Assembly: GCF_004216915.1 (NCBI RefSeq) | Contig: NZ_SGXD01000004.1 | Span: 310,001-374,000 of the forward strand | Source of the DNA: Motilibacter rhizosphaerae | GTDB lineage: Bacteria > Actinomycetota > Actinomycetes > Motilibacterales > Motilibacteraceae | DNA: 64,000 bases | Reading direction: 5' to 3' | Shown: piece by piece, positions 8,070 through 16,065 of the stretch | Layout: each line of letters starts with the position of its first letter | How positions within the stretch are numbered: position 1 is the first letter of the stretch | Made by a program: the position numbers and the translations under genes | Notes under the pieces: generated by a model | Database searches by the model: none | What the model was told of the DNA's origin: nothing | The model's input: only the letters and a program-made list of their open reading frames with translations

Positions 8070-9884
8070 GTGGACTCTGCGGTCGCCGACCCGCTGGTCG
8101 GGCAGGTCGTCGACGCGCGCTACCGCGTCGAGCGCCGCGTCGCGAGCGGCGGCATGGCGACCGTCTACGACGCGCTGGACCTGCGGCTCGAGCGCCGCGT
8201 CGCGCTCAAGGTCATGCACCCCTGGCTGACGACGGACCCCGACCTCGTCGCGCGCTTCGGCCGCGAGGCGAAGGCCGCGGCGCGGCTCTCGGCCCCGACC
8301 ATCGTCGCGGTGCTCGACCAGGGCGAGGACGCCGGGCGCGTCTGGCTCGCGATGGAGTACGTCGAGGGCGGCACCCTGCGCGACCTGCTGCGCGAGCGCG
8401 GCCGGCTCGACCCCGCGCAGGCGCTCGACGTGCTGCTGCCGGTGCTCGAGGCGCTGGGCGCTGCGCACGCAGCGCAGTTCGTCCACCGCGACGTCAAGCC
8501 CGAGAACGTCCTGCTGCGCGCGGACGGCGCGGTCAAGGTCGGCGACTTCGGCCTCGTCCGCGCGGTCACCGCGGCGAGCACGACGCGGGCCGACGGCGTC
8601 CTCGGCTCGGTCGGCTACCTCGCGCCGGAGGTCCTCGAGCGCGGGACCGCCGACGAGCGGGTCGACGTCTACGCCGCAGGGGTCGTGCTCTTCGAGGCCC
8701 TCACCGGGGAGCGCCCCTTCGCGGGCGAGACGCCGATCCAGGTGGCCTACCAGCACGTCCACAGCGCGGTGCCGGCGCCGTCCTCGCTGCGGCCGGAGCT
8801 GCCGCCCGCGCTGGACCGGCTCGTGCAGGACGCGACGCGGCGCGACCCGTCCGCCCGGTTCCGCGACGCCGCCGCCATGCTCGCCGCCGCCCGCGCGGTC
8901 CGGGCCTCGCTCGGGGGCCAGGCCACCGAGGTCGTCGCTCCCCGCTCGCCCACGGCGACGCGGCCGGTGCCGCCGCTGCCCGCTGCCCCGCCCGCGGCAC
9001 CCCGCCGCCCCTCCCCCGGTCGCGTACGACGTCGCCGCCGCGCGCTCGCGGCCCTCGTCGTCCTGCTCGCGCTCGTCGGCGCGGGCGCGTGGTGGGGACC
9101 GCTCCGCTACGCGAGCCCGCCGTCGCTGGACAGCCTCCCGACCGCGCAGGCGACGCAGGTCGCGCGCGCCCACGGCTTCGGCGTCGCGGTGGCCGAGCGC
9201 TACGACGACCACGTCCAGCGGGGCCGCGTCATCGACAGCACGCCCCACGACCCGTGGCTGCGGCGCGGCAGCACCCTGCACCTCGTCGTCTCCCGCGGGC
9301 CCGAGGTGCACGACGTCCCGCAGGTGGCGGGCAAGAGCGTCGCGGACGCGCGTGCGGCGATCGCGGCCGCGCACCTCACGGCGGGCGCCGTCAGCGGGGC
9401 GTGGAGCGACACGGTGCCGAAGGGGATGGTCGTCTCGACCACGCCCCCCGCGGGCGAGTCGCAGCGCGCGGGCACCGCCGTCGCCCTCGTCGTGAGCTCG
9501 GGGCCGCGCCCGGTCAAGGTCCCTCGGCTGCTCGGGCTCAGCGCGGACGACGCCACCGCGGCCCTCGCCGCGGTGCGGCTCGAGATCGCGACCAGCAAGG
9601 ACTACAGCCTCACCGTCCCGGACGGCGAGGTGATGAGCCAGGGCACGTCGGCCGGCACCTCGGTGCTGCCCGGCACGACCGTCCCGGTCACCGTCTCGCA
9701 GGGCCCGCCGCTCGTGAAGGTCCCCTCCGTGGTGGGGATGCGCACGGGGGCGGCGCGCGGCCGGCTCGAGGCGGCTGGCTTCCGCGTCACCACCGGCGGG
9801 ATCGACATCCTCGGCCGGGTGCTCTACCAGAGCAAGCACGGCTCGGCGCCGCAGGGCTCGACGGTCCACCTCACCACCACGTGA
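8070..9884 (+). CDS. pknL: PknL-type Ser/Thr protein kinase with four PASTA domains
   Basis: About 604 residues. The N-terminal Hanks kinase domain has a Gly-rich VASGGMATVYDA loop, the ATP-binding Lys near residue 47 (VALKVM), HRDVKPEN near 140, DFGLV near 159 and an APE-type motif (LAPEVL). After a Pro-rich juxtamembrane segment and a basic stretch comes one membrane helix (about 324-345) and then four PASTA repeats, which in this family bind peptidoglycan fragments or lipid II. Proximity to the Rv2175c-type gene supports the PknL assignment. The nfo gene overlaps its stop (GTGA). Confidence 0.9.
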   Translation: MDSAVADPLVGQVVDARYRVERRVASGGMATVYDALDLRLERRVALKVMHPWLTTDPDLVARFGREAKAAARLSAPTIVAVLDQGEDAGRVWLAMEYVEGGTLRDLLRERGRLDPAQALDVLLPVLEALGAAHAAQFVHRDVKPENVLLRADGAVKVGDFGLVRAVTAASTTRADGVLGSVGYLAPEVLERGTADERVDVYAAGVVLFEALTGERPFAGETPIQVAYQHVHSAVPAPSSLRPELPPALDRLVQDATRRDPSARFRDAAAMLAAARAVRASLGGQATEVVAPRSPTATRPVPPLPAAPPAAPRRPSPGRVRRRRRALAALVVLLALVGAGAWWGPLRYASPPSLDSLPTAQATQVARAHGFGVAVAERYDDHVQRGRVIDSTPHDPWLRRGSTLHLVVSRGPEVHDVPQVAGKSVADARAAIAAAHLTAGAVSGAWSDTVPKGMVVSTTPPAGESQRAGTAVALVVSSGPRPVKVPRLLGLSADDATAALAAVRLEIATSKDYSLTVPDGEVMSQGTSAGTSVLPGTTVPVTVSQGPPLVKVPSVVGMRTGAARGRLEAAGFRVTTGGIDILGRVLYQSKHGSAPQGSTVHLTTT

Positions 9885-10735
9885 CGCGGCGCAACCCCGT
9901 CGGCGCGCACATCCGCACGCCGGGCGGACTCGCGCGCGGCGGTCTGGCGTACGCCGACGCCCTGGGCGCCGAGGTCGTCCAGGTCTTCGTCGGCAACCCG
10001 CGCGGCTGGGCCGCGAGCCCCGGCGACCCGGCGCAGGACGAGGCGTTCCGCGCCGGCTGCGCCGAGCGCGGGCTGTCCGTCTTCGTGCACTCGCCGTACC
10101 TCGTCAACTTCGGCTCGCCGACGCCGACGACGCTGGAGGGCAGCCGCCGCATCGTGCGCCACAACCTCGAGCGCGCGGCGCAGATCGGCGCCCGCGGCGT
10201 CGTCGTCCACACCGGGTCGGCGGTCGACGGGACCCCGCGCGACGCGGCGCTGCGCCAGGTGCGCGAGGCGGTGCTGCCGCTGCTCGACGAGCTGGGCGAC
10301 GACGCCCCCGACCTGCTGCTCGAGCCCACGGCCGGCCAGGGGCAGTCGCTGTGCGCGCTCGCGGCGGATCTCGGCCCGTACCTCGACGCGCTGGACCGGC
10401 ACCCCCGCGTCGGCCTCTGCCTCGACACCTGCCACGCGTTCGCCGCCGGCCACGACCTGGCCGCCCGCGGCGGCGCGGCCCGCCTGCTCGACGAGGTGGT
10501 CGCTGTCGCCGGCCCGGGGCGCCTGCGCCTCGTGCACGCCAACGACAGCAAGGACGTGTGCGGCGCGGCGAAGGACCGCCACGAGCGCATCGGCGCCGGG
10601 CACATCGGTGAGGCGCCGTTCCGCGCGCTGCTGCGCCACCCGGCGACGAGGGGCGTGCCGTTCGTCCTCGAGACGCCGGGCGAGCAGGCGGAGAACGCCG
10701 CCGACGTGGCGCTGCTGAAGTCCCTGCGCCGCTGA
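9881..10735 (+). CDS. nfo: Endonuclease IV (AP endonuclease)
   Basis: About 284 residues, the normal length. It cuts DNA 5' of abasic sites using a trinuclear Zn centre in a TIM barrel. The sequence shows GAHIRTPGGL at the N-terminus, VHSPYLVN, GVVVHTGS, LLLEPTAGQG, GLCLDTCHAFAAG and LVHANDSKD, then DRHERIGAGHIG, which together carry the metal-binding His, Glu and Asp residues. The GTG start overlaps the kinase stop, so translation is coupled to pknL although the functions have no obvious link. Confidence 0.93.
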   Translation: MTRRNPVGAHIRTPGGLARGGLAYADALGAEVVQVFVGNPRGWAASPGDPAQDEAFRAGCAERGLSVFVHSPYLVNFGSPTPTTLEGSRRIVRHNLERAAQIGARGVVVHTGSAVDGTPRDAALRQVREAVLPLLDELGDDAPDLLLEPTAGQGQSLCALAADLGPYLDALDRHPRVGLCLDTCHAFAAGHDLAARGGAARLLDEVVAVAGPGRLRLVHANDSKDVCGAAKDRHERIGAGHIGEAPFRALLRHPATRGVPFVLETPGEQAENAADVALLKSLRR

Positions 10736-10770
10736 CCCCTCCTGGGGTCTGAGGGACCACCCCTCTCCCC

Positions 10771-10819
10771 GTGATCATGCACGTCCTGGGCCGGCGCGCC
10801 CCAGGATGTGCATGATCAC
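10771..10819. repeat. Long palindromic repeat, family A, copy 1
   Basis: Two 20-base arms, left GTGATCATGCACGTCCTGGG at 10771-10790 and right at 10800-10819, are complementary except for one G-U pair, with a nine-base loop. A near-identical perfect copy is at 15990-16030. It lies 35 bases after the nfo stop and could act as a terminator, but there is no T-run. Confidence 0.85.
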
Positions 10820-10877
10820 CGCGGAGGGGCGGGCGGGCGACCGCAGGGTCAGCGGGCGGGAGGCCGGGCCGGTGGGG

Positions 10878-10883
10878 TACAGT
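10878..10883 (+). promoter_or_regulatory. -10 hexamer of the DAHP synthase leader transcript
   Basis: TACAGT followed by seven bases and the GTG of the leader peptide, so the leader transcript itself is probably leaderless. No clear -35. Confidence 0.45.
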
Positions 10884-10890
10884 CCTGCCC

Positions 10891-10965
10891 GTGCAGCGAC
10901 AGTTCTATGGCGTCGGCGACGCGCCCGGCTGGGTCCGGGCGGGGCGTCCGGCAGCCGCTGCCTAG
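10891..10965 (+). CDS. Putative aromatic-amino-acid leader peptide for DAHP synthase
   Basis: A 24-codon reading frame with F5, Y6 and W14 (QFYGVGDAPGW in the middle). All three aromatic amino acids made by the pathway appear within ten codons in an otherwise Gly/Ala/Arg-rich peptide, directly upstream of the first enzyme of that pathway and followed by a strong hairpin at 10985-11014. The GTG is seven bases from a TANNNT hexamer. This layout is what a transcription or translation attenuator would look like. Expression of the peptide is inferred, not shown. Confidence 0.6.
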   Translation: MQRQFYGVGDAPGWVRAGRPAAAA

Positions 10966-10984
10966 CCCCGCACACCGACCCCCC

Positions 10985-11014
10985 AAGCCCCGGCGCTCGT
11001 CGAGCCCGGGGCTT
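10985..11014 (+). terminator. Attenuator-like hairpin before the DAHP synthase gene
   Basis: The left arm AAGCCCCGG (10985-10993) plus GCTC (10995-10998) pairs with GAGC (11002-11005) plus CCGGGGCTT (11006-11014): 13 pairs, one bulged C and a three-base loop. It starts 20 bases after the leader-peptide stop. Only CCTCGTGTCC follows, so a classical T-run is missing. Confidence 0.55.
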
Positions 11015-11060
11015 CCTCGTGTCCCGGCGGGCGGGCGCGGAACCCCTGAGAGGACACCCC

Positions 11061-12083
11061 ATGGTCGTGGTCATGGCCCCCGAGGCCACCGAGGAGCACG
11101 TCGCCGCCGTCGTCGAGCGCGTCGAGGCGGCGGGCGGCGAGGCCTTCGTCAGCCGCGGCGTCTCGCGCACCATCGTCGGGCTCATCGGCGACGTCACGGC
11201 GTTCGGCGACCTCGAGCTCCAGGCGCTGCCCGGCGTCAGCGACGTCGTGCGGGTCAGCACGCCGTACAAGCTGGTGAGCCGCGAGCACCACCCCGAGAAG
11301 AGCACGGTCGTCGTCGGCGGCGTGCCGATCGGCCCCGGCACGTTCACCCTCGTCGCCGGTCCGTGCGCGGTCGAGTCGCCCGAGCAGACCCTCGCCGCTG
11401 CGCAGATGGCCAAGGCCGCGGGCGCGACGCTGCTGCGCGGCGGCGCGTACAAGCCGCGGACCTCGCCGTACGCGTTCCAGGGCCTCGGCCAGCGCGGCCT
11501 CGAGATCCTCGCCGACGTGCGCGCGGAGACCGGCCTGCCCGTCGTGACGGAGGTCGTGGACGCGCACGACGTCGAGCTCGTCGCGTCGTACGCCGACATG
11601 CTGCAGATCGGCACCCGCAACGCCGGCAACTTCGGCCTGCTCCAGGCCGTGGGGGCGGCCGGCAAGCCGGTGCTGCTCAAGCGCGGGATGAGCGCCACCA
11701 TCGAGGAGTGGCTCATGGCCGCGGAGTACATCGCCCAGCGCGGCAACCTCGACATCGTGCTCTGCGAGCGGGGCATCCGGACGTTCGAGACCGCGACGCG
11801 GAACACCCTCGACATCGCTGCCGTGCCCGTCGCGCAGGGGCTGAGCCACCTGCCGGTCATGGTCGACCCCTCGCACTCGGGCGGACGGCGCGACCTGGTG
11901 ATCCCGCTGTCGCGCGCGGCGATCGCCGTCGGCGCGGACGGCATCCTCGTCGACGTGCACCCGCACCCGGAGACCGCGCTCTGCGACGGGCCGCAGGCGC
12001 TCGTCGAGTCCGACCTGCGCGCCCTGGCGGCGGTGTGCCGGCAGCTACCGCCCCTGCTGGGCCGCGCGCCGGTCGCGGGCTAG
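11061..12083 (+). CDS. aroF: 3-deoxy-7-phosphoheptulonate synthase, class I-beta
   Basis: About 340 residues. It joins phosphoenolpyruvate and erythrose 4-phosphate in the first step of the shikimate pathway. A ferredoxin-like N-terminal domain (about residues 1-70, VVVMAPEATEEHVAAVVERVEA) is fused to a KDO8P-synthase-like barrel with VAGPCAVES, RGGAYKPRTSPYAFQG, QIGTRNAGNF, LLKRGMSATIEEW and VDPSHSGGRRD. That is the Thermotoga/Bacillus type, unrelated to the class II enzyme at 16066-17406. The N-terminal domain mediates feedback inhibition in relatives. ATG start with a GAGAGGA ribosome-binding site. Probably controlled by the upstream leader peptide and hairpin. Confidence 0.93.
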   Translation: MVVVMAPEATEEHVAAVVERVEAAGGEAFVSRGVSRTIVGLIGDVTAFGDLELQALPGVSDVVRVSTPYKLVSREHHPEKSTVVVGGVPIGPGTFTLVAGPCAVESPEQTLAAAQMAKAAGATLLRGGAYKPRTSPYAFQGLGQRGLEILADVRAETGLPVVTEVVDAHDVELVASYADMLQIGTRNAGNFGLLQAVGAAGKPVLLKRGMSATIEEWLMAAEYIAQRGNLDIVLCERGIRTFETATRNTLDIAAVPVAQGLSHLPVMVDPSHSGGRRDLVIPLSRAAIAVGADGILVDVHPHPETALCDGPQALVESDLRALAAVCRQLPPLLGRAPVAG

Positions 12084-12105
12084 GAGCCGGGGCTAGGAGC
12101 GGAGC

Positions 12106-13590
12106 CTAGGCGGCGGTCGCGGGCTGGGCGCGCTCCACGCGGGCGCGCCCGGCCCGCTTCGCGGCGTACAGCGCCTGGTCGGCGCGGTCGACCAGCGCCT
12201 CGGGCAGCTCGCGCCCGTCCCACTCCGCGGCGCCGGCGGAGAACGTGCGACCCTCCGGCGTGACGCGCGTGAGCCGGCCGAGGAGGACGACCGCCTGCTC
12301 GGCGCTCCTCCCGGGCAGCACGACGAGGAACTCCTCCCCGCCGTAGCGCGCGAGCGTCGCCGACCGCGGCAGCTGCTCGCGCCAGGCGGCGGCGCAGCCC
12401 ACGAGCAGCCGGTCGCCCGCCTGGTGGCCGCGGCTGTCGTTGAACTGCTTGAAGTGGTCCAGGTCGACCATCGCGACGGCCAGCGGTGCGCCGGCCGCGC
12501 GGCACGCGTGCAGGGCGCGGTCCAGCTCGGCGTCGCCGCTGCGCCGGTTGGGCAGCCCGGTGAGAGCGTCCGTGCGCGACAGCCGCTCGAGCCGCACGGC
12601 CTGGTCCTGCAGGCGGCGGAGCAGCCCGGCCATGCGGGCGACGACGAGGAGGAAGAGCACCGCCGAGCTCGCCGCCACCGCCCACCCGTCGAGCGACCGG
12701 CCCAGCGCGAGCTCGACCGCGAGCGTCACCGGGGAGAGCAGGCTGGCGGCGGTGAGCGCCAGCAGCCGGCGCCGCGGGAGGGGCTCGGCCGGCGGGGGCT
12801 GGGGGTCGGTGAGCGCGGCCGCGTCGGGGTGCAGCGCGGCAGCTCCCAGCAGGAGGTACGCCGCGAGGAACGGCAGGCTGGCGGCGAGCGCGAGGACGTC
12901 GCCCCCGCTGTCCCCGAGCTGCGCGAACCAGACGTCGCTCAGCAGCGTCGCGACGAGCCCGCCGAGGAGCATGCGCAGCGACGTGCTCCGCCGGCCGCCT
13001 CCCGCCCAGAGCCGGGCCGCCGTGGCGAGCAGCAGCACGTCCCCGACGGGGTACGCGAGGGAGACCACCGTCCCGAGGCCGGGGTCGGCGTCGGCGAGGG
13101 CGGGCCGCACGACACCGACCCACACGAGCAGGCCGAGCCCGACGGTGAGGACGGCGCTGTCGAGGTGCGCCTCGCGCCCGTGCAGCCCGCCGCGGCGACG
13201 GGCGAGGACCACGAGCGCGGCTGCCAGCAGGGGGTACTGCGCGAGGTAGGCCACGTCCGCCACCGACGGGAACGGCGAGCGGTGGAGCACCGTCAGCAGC
13301 AGCGTCCAGGTCGCGTCCCCCACGGCGGTGGCGAGCATCCCCAGGGCGAGCAGCAGCCAGGTGGAGCGGGCGCGTCGCGGCGAGCGGGCCGCTCGCCACC
13401 CGAGCGCGACGACGGCCGTGGCGTCGACGGTGAGGTACGCGAGCTGGCCGACCAGCGGGCCCCACGCAAGCTGGGCGAGGACGTGGGCGACCACGAGGAG
13501 CACCCCGACGCCGAGGTACGCCCGGTGCGCTCGGTTCGCCTGGTGCACCGGGAGCGCCTGGTGCGCCCCGCTGCCGCCTCTCCCCCTCAC
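12106..13590 (-). CDS. Membrane-bound diguanylate cyclase (GGDEF)
   Basis: About 494 residues: eight to ten hydrophobic segments fill the first 310 residues, then a short coiled linker (RLQDQAVRLERLSRTDALTGLPNRR) and a GGDEF domain with an active GGEEF at residues 417-421, so it should make cyclic di-GMP. The inhibitory RxxD I-site expected just before the active site reads RSAT, so product inhibition at that site is probably absent. The GTG start has a GGGGAGG close upstream. It diverges from the SpoIIE/B12 operon across a 106-base spacer. The membrane part is a candidate sensor but is not a family I can name. Confidence 0.87.
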   Translation of the reverse strand: MRGRGGSGAHQALPVHQANRAHRAYLGVGVLLVVAHVLAQLAWGPLVGQLAYLTVDATAVVALGWRAARSPRRARSTWLLLALGMLATAVGDATWTLLLTVLHRSPFPSVADVAYLAQYPLLAAALVVLARRRGGLHGREAHLDSAVLTVGLGLLVWVGVVRPALADADPGLGTVVSLAYPVGDVLLLATAARLWAGGGRRSTSLRMLLGGLVATLLSDVWFAQLGDSGGDVLALAASLPFLAAYLLLGAAALHPDAAALTDPQPPPAEPLPRRRLLALTAASLLSPVTLAVELALGRSLDGWAVAASSAVLFLLVVARMAGLLRRLQDQAVRLERLSRTDALTGLPNRRSGDAELDRALHACRAAGAPLAVAMVDLDHFKQFNDSRGHQAGDRLLVGCAAAWREQLPRSATLARYGGEEFLVVLPGRSAEQAVVLLGRLTRVTPEGRTFSAGAAEWDGRELPEALVDRADQALYAAKRAGRARVERAQPATAA

Positions 13591-13659
13591 GCCTCCCCCA
13601 TCGGCGGTGCCCGGGCGCCCTTGACCCCTCCTCGTGCGGGTGACCCCGACCGGCCGAGA

Positions 13660-13688
13660 TCGACAAAGCGGGCGCGGCTGCCTAGCGT
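13660..13688 (+). promoter_or_regulatory. Strong housekeeping-type promoter of the SpoIIE/B12 operon
   Basis: TCGACA at 13660-13665, a 17-base spacer and TAGCGT at 13683-13688, with the ATG at 13697. The transcript should start at or next to the ATG. This is the clearest -35/-10 pair among the leaderless genes in the window. Confidence 0.6.
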
Positions 13689-13696
13689 GGGGGGCG

Positions 13697-14998
13697 ATGG
13701 CTGATTCGCCAAGGCAACAGTCCCTCCCGGTCACCCTCCCGGGAGCGGCGACGTCACCCGGCGAGGGGCTCCCCGGGCTGCCCTCCGAGCTGCGGACCGA
13801 CGTCGAGGCCGCCCTCACCGAGGCGCTGCTCGCCGAGCGCGAGCGCTCGTCGTTCCTCTCGGAGGCCAGCAGGGCGCTCGCGGGCTCGCTCAACCTCTCG
13901 CGCACGATCGCCCGCACCCTGCACCTGCTCGTCCCGCGCTTCACCGACGACGCGCGCGTCGTGCTCGTCACCGGGCGCTCGGCCCGCGTGTCGCTGCTGC
14001 GGGCCGACGGGGAGTCCCACGGCCTGGACCCGGTGGTCCTGCCGAGCATCCCCAGCGACGTCGAGCACGTGCTGCGCAGCGGCCGGCACCTGCGCGCGGG
14101 CACCGCGCTGCACCTGCCGCTGGTCGCGCGCGGCACGGCGTTCGGGACCGTCACGCTGCGCACTGCACCCGAGGACGAGGGCGCGCTCGCCGTGCTCGAG
14201 GAGCTCGTCGGCCGGGCGGCTCTCGCGCTGGACGCGGCGCGCCTCTACGGCGAGCGGAGCTCCGTCGCCAGCGTGCTCCAGGCGAGCCTGCGCCCACCGC
14301 GGCTCCCCGCTGTGCCCGGTGTGCGCCTGGCGGCCCGCTACCGCGCCGCGCTCGAGCACAGCGAGCTCGGCGGCGACTTCTACGACGTGCACGGCGCGGG
14401 CGACGACTGGACCGTCGTCGTCGGCGACGTCTGCGGCAAGGGCGTCGAAGCCGCGGTGCTCACCGGCCAGTCCCGCCAGTCCGTCCGCACGGCGGGGCTC
14501 GTCGACCGCGACCCCGCCCGCGTGCTCGCGCTGCTCAACGACGTGCTCGTCGGCTCCGAGATCGACCCCGGCAAGTTCGTCACCGCGGTGGCCGCGCGGC
14601 TGCGCCCCCTGGCCGCCGGGGGGCTGCGCGTCGACCTCGCCAGCGCCGGCCACCCGTTCCCGCTCCACCTCGGCCCCGGCGGCGTGCGCGCCGTGCCGGT
14701 GACCGGCATCGTCGCGGGGGCGTTCCCGGGGGCGGCGTACGACCGGCAGACGCTCGTCCTCGCGCCCGGCGAGACCCTGCTCCTGCTGACCGACGGCGTG
14801 CTCGAGGCCCGTGGGCGCGACGGCGACTTCGGCGAGGAGCGGCTCCAGCGACTGCTCGACCAGCTCGCCCGCCGCCCCGGTGGCCGCCACCCCGACGCCG
14901 TCGTCGACACCGTGCTCGAGGGCGTGCTCACCCACCTCGACGGCCGCCCGCACGACGACATCGCGCTGCTCGCCCTGCAGGCCGGCGACGGCGCGTGA
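13697..14998 (+). CDS. GAF-SpoIIE (PP2C-type) Ser/Thr phosphatase
   Basis: About 433 residues. A GAF-like domain (roughly 60-185) is followed by a SpoIIE/RsbU phosphatase domain (about 200-430) that keeps the metal-binding motifs LGGDFYDV, VVGDVCGKGVEAA, LLTDGVLEAR and PHDDIALLAL. Enzymes of this family dephosphorylate STAS-domain anti-sigma antagonists and so release alternative sigma factors. No STAS or anti-sigma gene is adjacent. The next gene, a B12-binding protein, overlaps its stop (GTGA), which makes it the likely signal-receiving partner. Confidence 0.9.
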   Translation: MADSPRQQSLPVTLPGAATSPGEGLPGLPSELRTDVEAALTEALLAERERSSFLSEASRALAGSLNLSRTIARTLHLLVPRFTDDARVVLVTGRSARVSLLRADGESHGLDPVVLPSIPSDVEHVLRSGRHLRAGTALHLPLVARGTAFGTVTLRTAPEDEGALAVLEELVGRAALALDAARLYGERSSVASVLQASLRPPRLPAVPGVRLAARYRAALEHSELGGDFYDVHGAGDDWTVVVGDVCGKGVEAAVLTGQSRQSVRTAGLVDRDPARVLALLNDVLVGSEIDPGKFVTAVAARLRPLAAGGLRVDLASAGHPFPLHLGPGGVRAVPVTGIVAGAFPGAAYDRQTLVLAPGETLLLLTDGVLEARGRDGDFGEERLQRLLDQLARRPGGRHPDAVVDTVLEGVLTHLDGRPHDDIALLALQAGDGA

Positions 14999-15993
14999 CG
15001 GGCGAGGCCGAGCGCTACCTCGACCTGCTCGGCCGTCCCGACCGCGCGGCCGCCGTGCGCCTCGCGCTCGACCTCGTCGAGCAGGGCGTCCCGGCGGCCG
15101 AGGTGCTGACCGGGCTCGTCTGCCGAGGCCAGGAGCAGGTCGGTCGGCTCTGGCAGGCCGCGAGCTGGGACGTCGCCCGCGAGCACGCGGCGACCGCGGT
15201 CAGCGACGCGGTCGTCAGCGCCGTCGGACTGGCGGCGCCGCCGCGGACGCGCACGGCGGGCAGGGTCATCGTCTGCTGCGTCGAGGCCGAGTGGCACGCG
15301 CTGCCGGCGCGGATCGTCGCCGAGGTGCTCGAGCTCGCCGGCTGGGACGTCACCTTCCTCGGCGCCTCCGTGCCGCCGGCGCACCTCGCGCAGTACCTCC
15401 ACGACACCGGGCCCGACGCCGTGGCGCTGAGCTGCTCGCTCGCCTCCGCCCTGCCGCGTGCCCGCCGCATGGTCGAGGCGTGCCGCGAGGCGGGGGTGCC
15501 CGTCCTCGTCGGGGGCCGTGGGTTCGGGCCGGACGACCTGCGCGCCCGGCGGATCGGCGCCAACGCCTGGGCGGCGGACGCCGCGGGCGCCGTCGCCGTG
15601 CTGCAGGGCTGGGCGCCGTTCGCGAGCCCACCGCCGCCGGTCGCGTCGGCCTGGCTCGACGAGCACGCCCGGCTGGCCGAGGCGCGTCCGGCGGTGCTGG
15701 AGGGGGCGCTCACCGCTCTCGCGGGGGCGCCGTGGACCAGCGCGTACGGCGCGGAGCAGTGGGAGCGGACCCGCGAGGACCTGGGCCACCTGGTCGACTT
15801 CCTCGCCGCGACCCTCTACGTCGACGACGAGCGCATCCTCGCGGACTACCTCGCCTGGTGCCGGGAGGTGCTCACGGCCCGCGGAGTGCCGTACGCCGCG
15901 CTGCTCGCCGGGCTCCGGGCGGTGCGCGACGCCCTGCCCGTCGGGCTGGACCACGCCGCGGCCCTGCTCACCGCGGCCATCCCTCTGGCGTGA
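14995..15993 (+). CDS. Stand-alone B12-binding protein with CarH-type light-sensing signature
   Basis: About 332 residues. An N-terminal helical bundle contains W53-x9-E63-H64, the W-x9-EH signature that in CarH/LitR photoreceptors caps the adenosyl group of coenzyme B12. A Rossmann-type B12 domain follows with E99-x-H101-x-x-P104, whose His would be the lower cobalt ligand, and LSCS and VGGRGFG strands. There is no MerR DNA-binding domain. The His that follows the Trp in Thermus CarH is Gln54 here. The C-terminal 100 residues are helical and unrecognised. Translationally coupled to the SpoIIE phosphatase. Light or B12 sensing is inferred. Confidence 0.8.
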   Translation: MTGEAERYLDLLGRPDRAAAVRLALDLVEQGVPAAEVLTGLVCRGQEQVGRLWQAASWDVAREHAATAVSDAVVSAVGLAAPPRTRTAGRVIVCCVEAEWHALPARIVAEVLELAGWDVTFLGASVPPAHLAQYLHDTGPDAVALSCSLASALPRARRMVEACREAGVPVLVGGRGFGPDDLRARRIGANAWAADAAGAVAVLQGWAPFASPPPPVASAWLDEHARLAEARPAVLEGALTALAGAPWTSAYGAEQWERTREDLGHLVDFLAATLYVDDERILADYLAWCREVLTARGVPYAALLAGLRAVRDALPVGLDHAAALLTAAIPLA

Positions 15994-16030
15994 TCATGCA
16001 CGTCCTGGGGCCCAGGACGTGCATGATCAC
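15990..16030. repeat. Long palindromic repeat, family A, copy 2
   Basis: Perfect 20-base arms (15990-16009 and 16011-16030) around one central base. It overlaps the stop codon of the B12 protein and sits between two convergent genes, where it could end transcription from both sides. Confidence 0.88.
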
Positions 16031-16065
16031 GGGGGACTGCGGGAGTCAGTGCCGCCGTGACGGAG

